Of a DNA stretch of 57,600 nt, positions 56,440 to 57,600 are shown piece after piece; positions within the stretch are counted from its first letter, which is position 1; every line of letters starts with the position of its first letter. Source of the stretch: Nemertoderma westbladi. Lineage: Eukaryota > Xenacoelomorpha > Nemertodermatida > Nemertodermatidae. The notes beneath the pieces were generated by a model. It searched no databases and was not told the origin of the DNA. It saw only the letters and a program-made list of their open reading frames with translations. Where the stretch lies: assembly GCA_032718475.1 (NCBI GenBank), contig JAUCBJ010007295.1:1-57600 (forward strand), written 5' to 3'. A program made the translations under genes and the position numbers.

Positions 56440-57600
56440 GACGCCGATTGGGAAGGTGGGTGGTGATGATAAGATGGGTGGGTAGGGAGATGGATGAGAA
56501 TGTTTAAAGATGGATGAGAAGGTTGAGAATTTCGGAAAATGGATGAGAATGTTGGAAGGTGGATGAAAATGTTGTAATATGAATGATAATGTTGAAAGGT
56601 GGATGAGAATGTTGGAAGGTGGATGAAAATGTTGGAAGGTGGATGAAAATGTTGCAAGATGGATAATAAAGGATAAAGTTGGAAGGTGGATGATAATGTT
56701 GTAATACGGATGAGATGTTGAAAGGTGATGATAATCTTGGAAGGTGGATGAGAATGTTGGAAGGTGGATGAGAATATTGCAAGATGGATAAGAATGTTGG
56801 AAGATGGATGAGAATGTTGCAAGATAGATGAGAGTGTTGGAAGATGGGTGAGAATGTTGGAAGATTGATGAGAATATTGGAAGGTTCATGAGAATGTTGG
56901 AAAATGGATGAAAATGTTGGAAGGTAGACGAGAATGTTGGAAGTTGGATGATAGTGTTGGAAGATGGGTGAGAATGTTAGAAGATGTATGAGAATATTGG
57001 AAGGTGAATGGGAATGTGGGACGATGGATGAGAATGTTGGAAGAGGGATGAGAATGTTGGAAGGTGGATGAGAATGTTGCAAGATGGATGAGAGTGTTGG
57101 AAGATGGGTGAGAATGTTGGAAGATGGATGAGAATATTGTAAGGTTGATGGAAATGTGGGAAGGTGGATGAGAATGTATGAGAATGTTGGAAGATGGATG
57201 ATAATGATGGGAGGTGGATGAGAATGTTGCAAGTTGGATGATAATGTTGGGAGATTGATGATACTATTGGAAGATTGATGAGAATGTTGCAATATGGATG
57301 AAAATGTTGGCGGATGGATGAGAATGTTGTAAGATGGATGAAAATGTTGGGCGATGGATGATAATGTTGGATGATGGATGAGAATGTTGCAAGATAGATG
57401 AGAGTGTTGGAAGATGGGTGATAATTTTGAAGATGGATGATAATATTGGAAGGTTGATGAGAATGTGGGAAAATGGATAAAAATGTTGGAAGGTGGATGA
57501 TAATGTTGGAAGATGGGTGATAGTGTTGGAAGATGGGTGAGAATGTTGGAAGATGGATGAGCATATTGGAAGGTGAATGGGAATGTGGGACGATGGATGA
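56440..57600. repeat. 20-bp degenerate minisatellite, runs off the window
   Basis: More than 50 copies of GAATGTTGGAAGATGGATGA with frequent changes (AAGGTGGATGA, AATATTGG, ATAATGTTG) and indels. The complement lacks stops in all frames, which produces long open frames on the - strand with an SSIFQHSHPSSNILIHLPTF-like repeat. The array continues past the right edge. Confidence 0.93.

Noticed and set aside
56403-57564. Long open frames on the - strand with a PSNILIHLPTFSS-like repeat, up to 262 codons
   Set aside because: The 20-bp repeat lacks stops in all - frames, and all three frames encode the same shifted peptide. This is what a stop-free tandem repeat gives, not a gene.

Overview
This is a piece of an AT-rich animal (bilaterian) nuclear genome. 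The genes have GT-AG introns, and the gene set includes a three-CUT-domain CUX homeobox gene, a Musashi RNA-binding gene, a GK5-type carbohydrate kinase and a DUF4587 (PRR29/C21orf58-type) gene. Non-LTR retrotransposon pieces, tRNA-derived SINEs, foldback/MITE-like elements, long poly(G)/poly(C) runs and many large minisatellites fill the rest. A marine invertebrate, perhaps a deuterostome, is my best guess, but the species cannot be fixed from the sequence alone.

Layout. 1-8.0 kb: TE-derived ORF remnant, foldback elements, short-motif clusters, a perfect hairpin. 8.05-22.44 kb (+): a complete CUX gene in five coding exons, joined by phase-compatible splice sites into 1367 codons. Intron 2 is made almost wholly of two tandem arrays. 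22.4-28.6 kb: poly(A)-signal array, 58-bp minisatellite, two TIR-type elements. 28.66-29.98 kb (+): two-exon DUF4587 gene. 30-39 kb: gene-poor, AT-rich DNA with a 55-bp array. 39.2 kb to beyond 50 kb (-): the 3' part of Musashi; its RRM1 and the first half of RRM2 must lie past the window end. A 9-kb intron of this gene appears to hold a defective LINE (40.4-41.8 kb, +) and an intronless GK5-like gene (42.45-44.0 kb, +). 50-57.6 kb: LINE remnant, a 3.3-kb 53-bp array and a 20-bp array running off the end.

The most striking structure is a set of minisatellites that start exactly at exon edges. The 3' end of CUX exon 2 with its splice donor is repeated about 44 times into the intron, and is followed by about 75 copies of a 3'-splice-site-like unit up to the true acceptor. 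The last codons and stop codon of GK5 are repeated about 16 times downstream. A third array encodes the CUX C-terminal tail. No operon or pathway links the genes: CUX and Musashi are regulators, GK5 is metabolic, and the DUF4587 protein is of unknown function.
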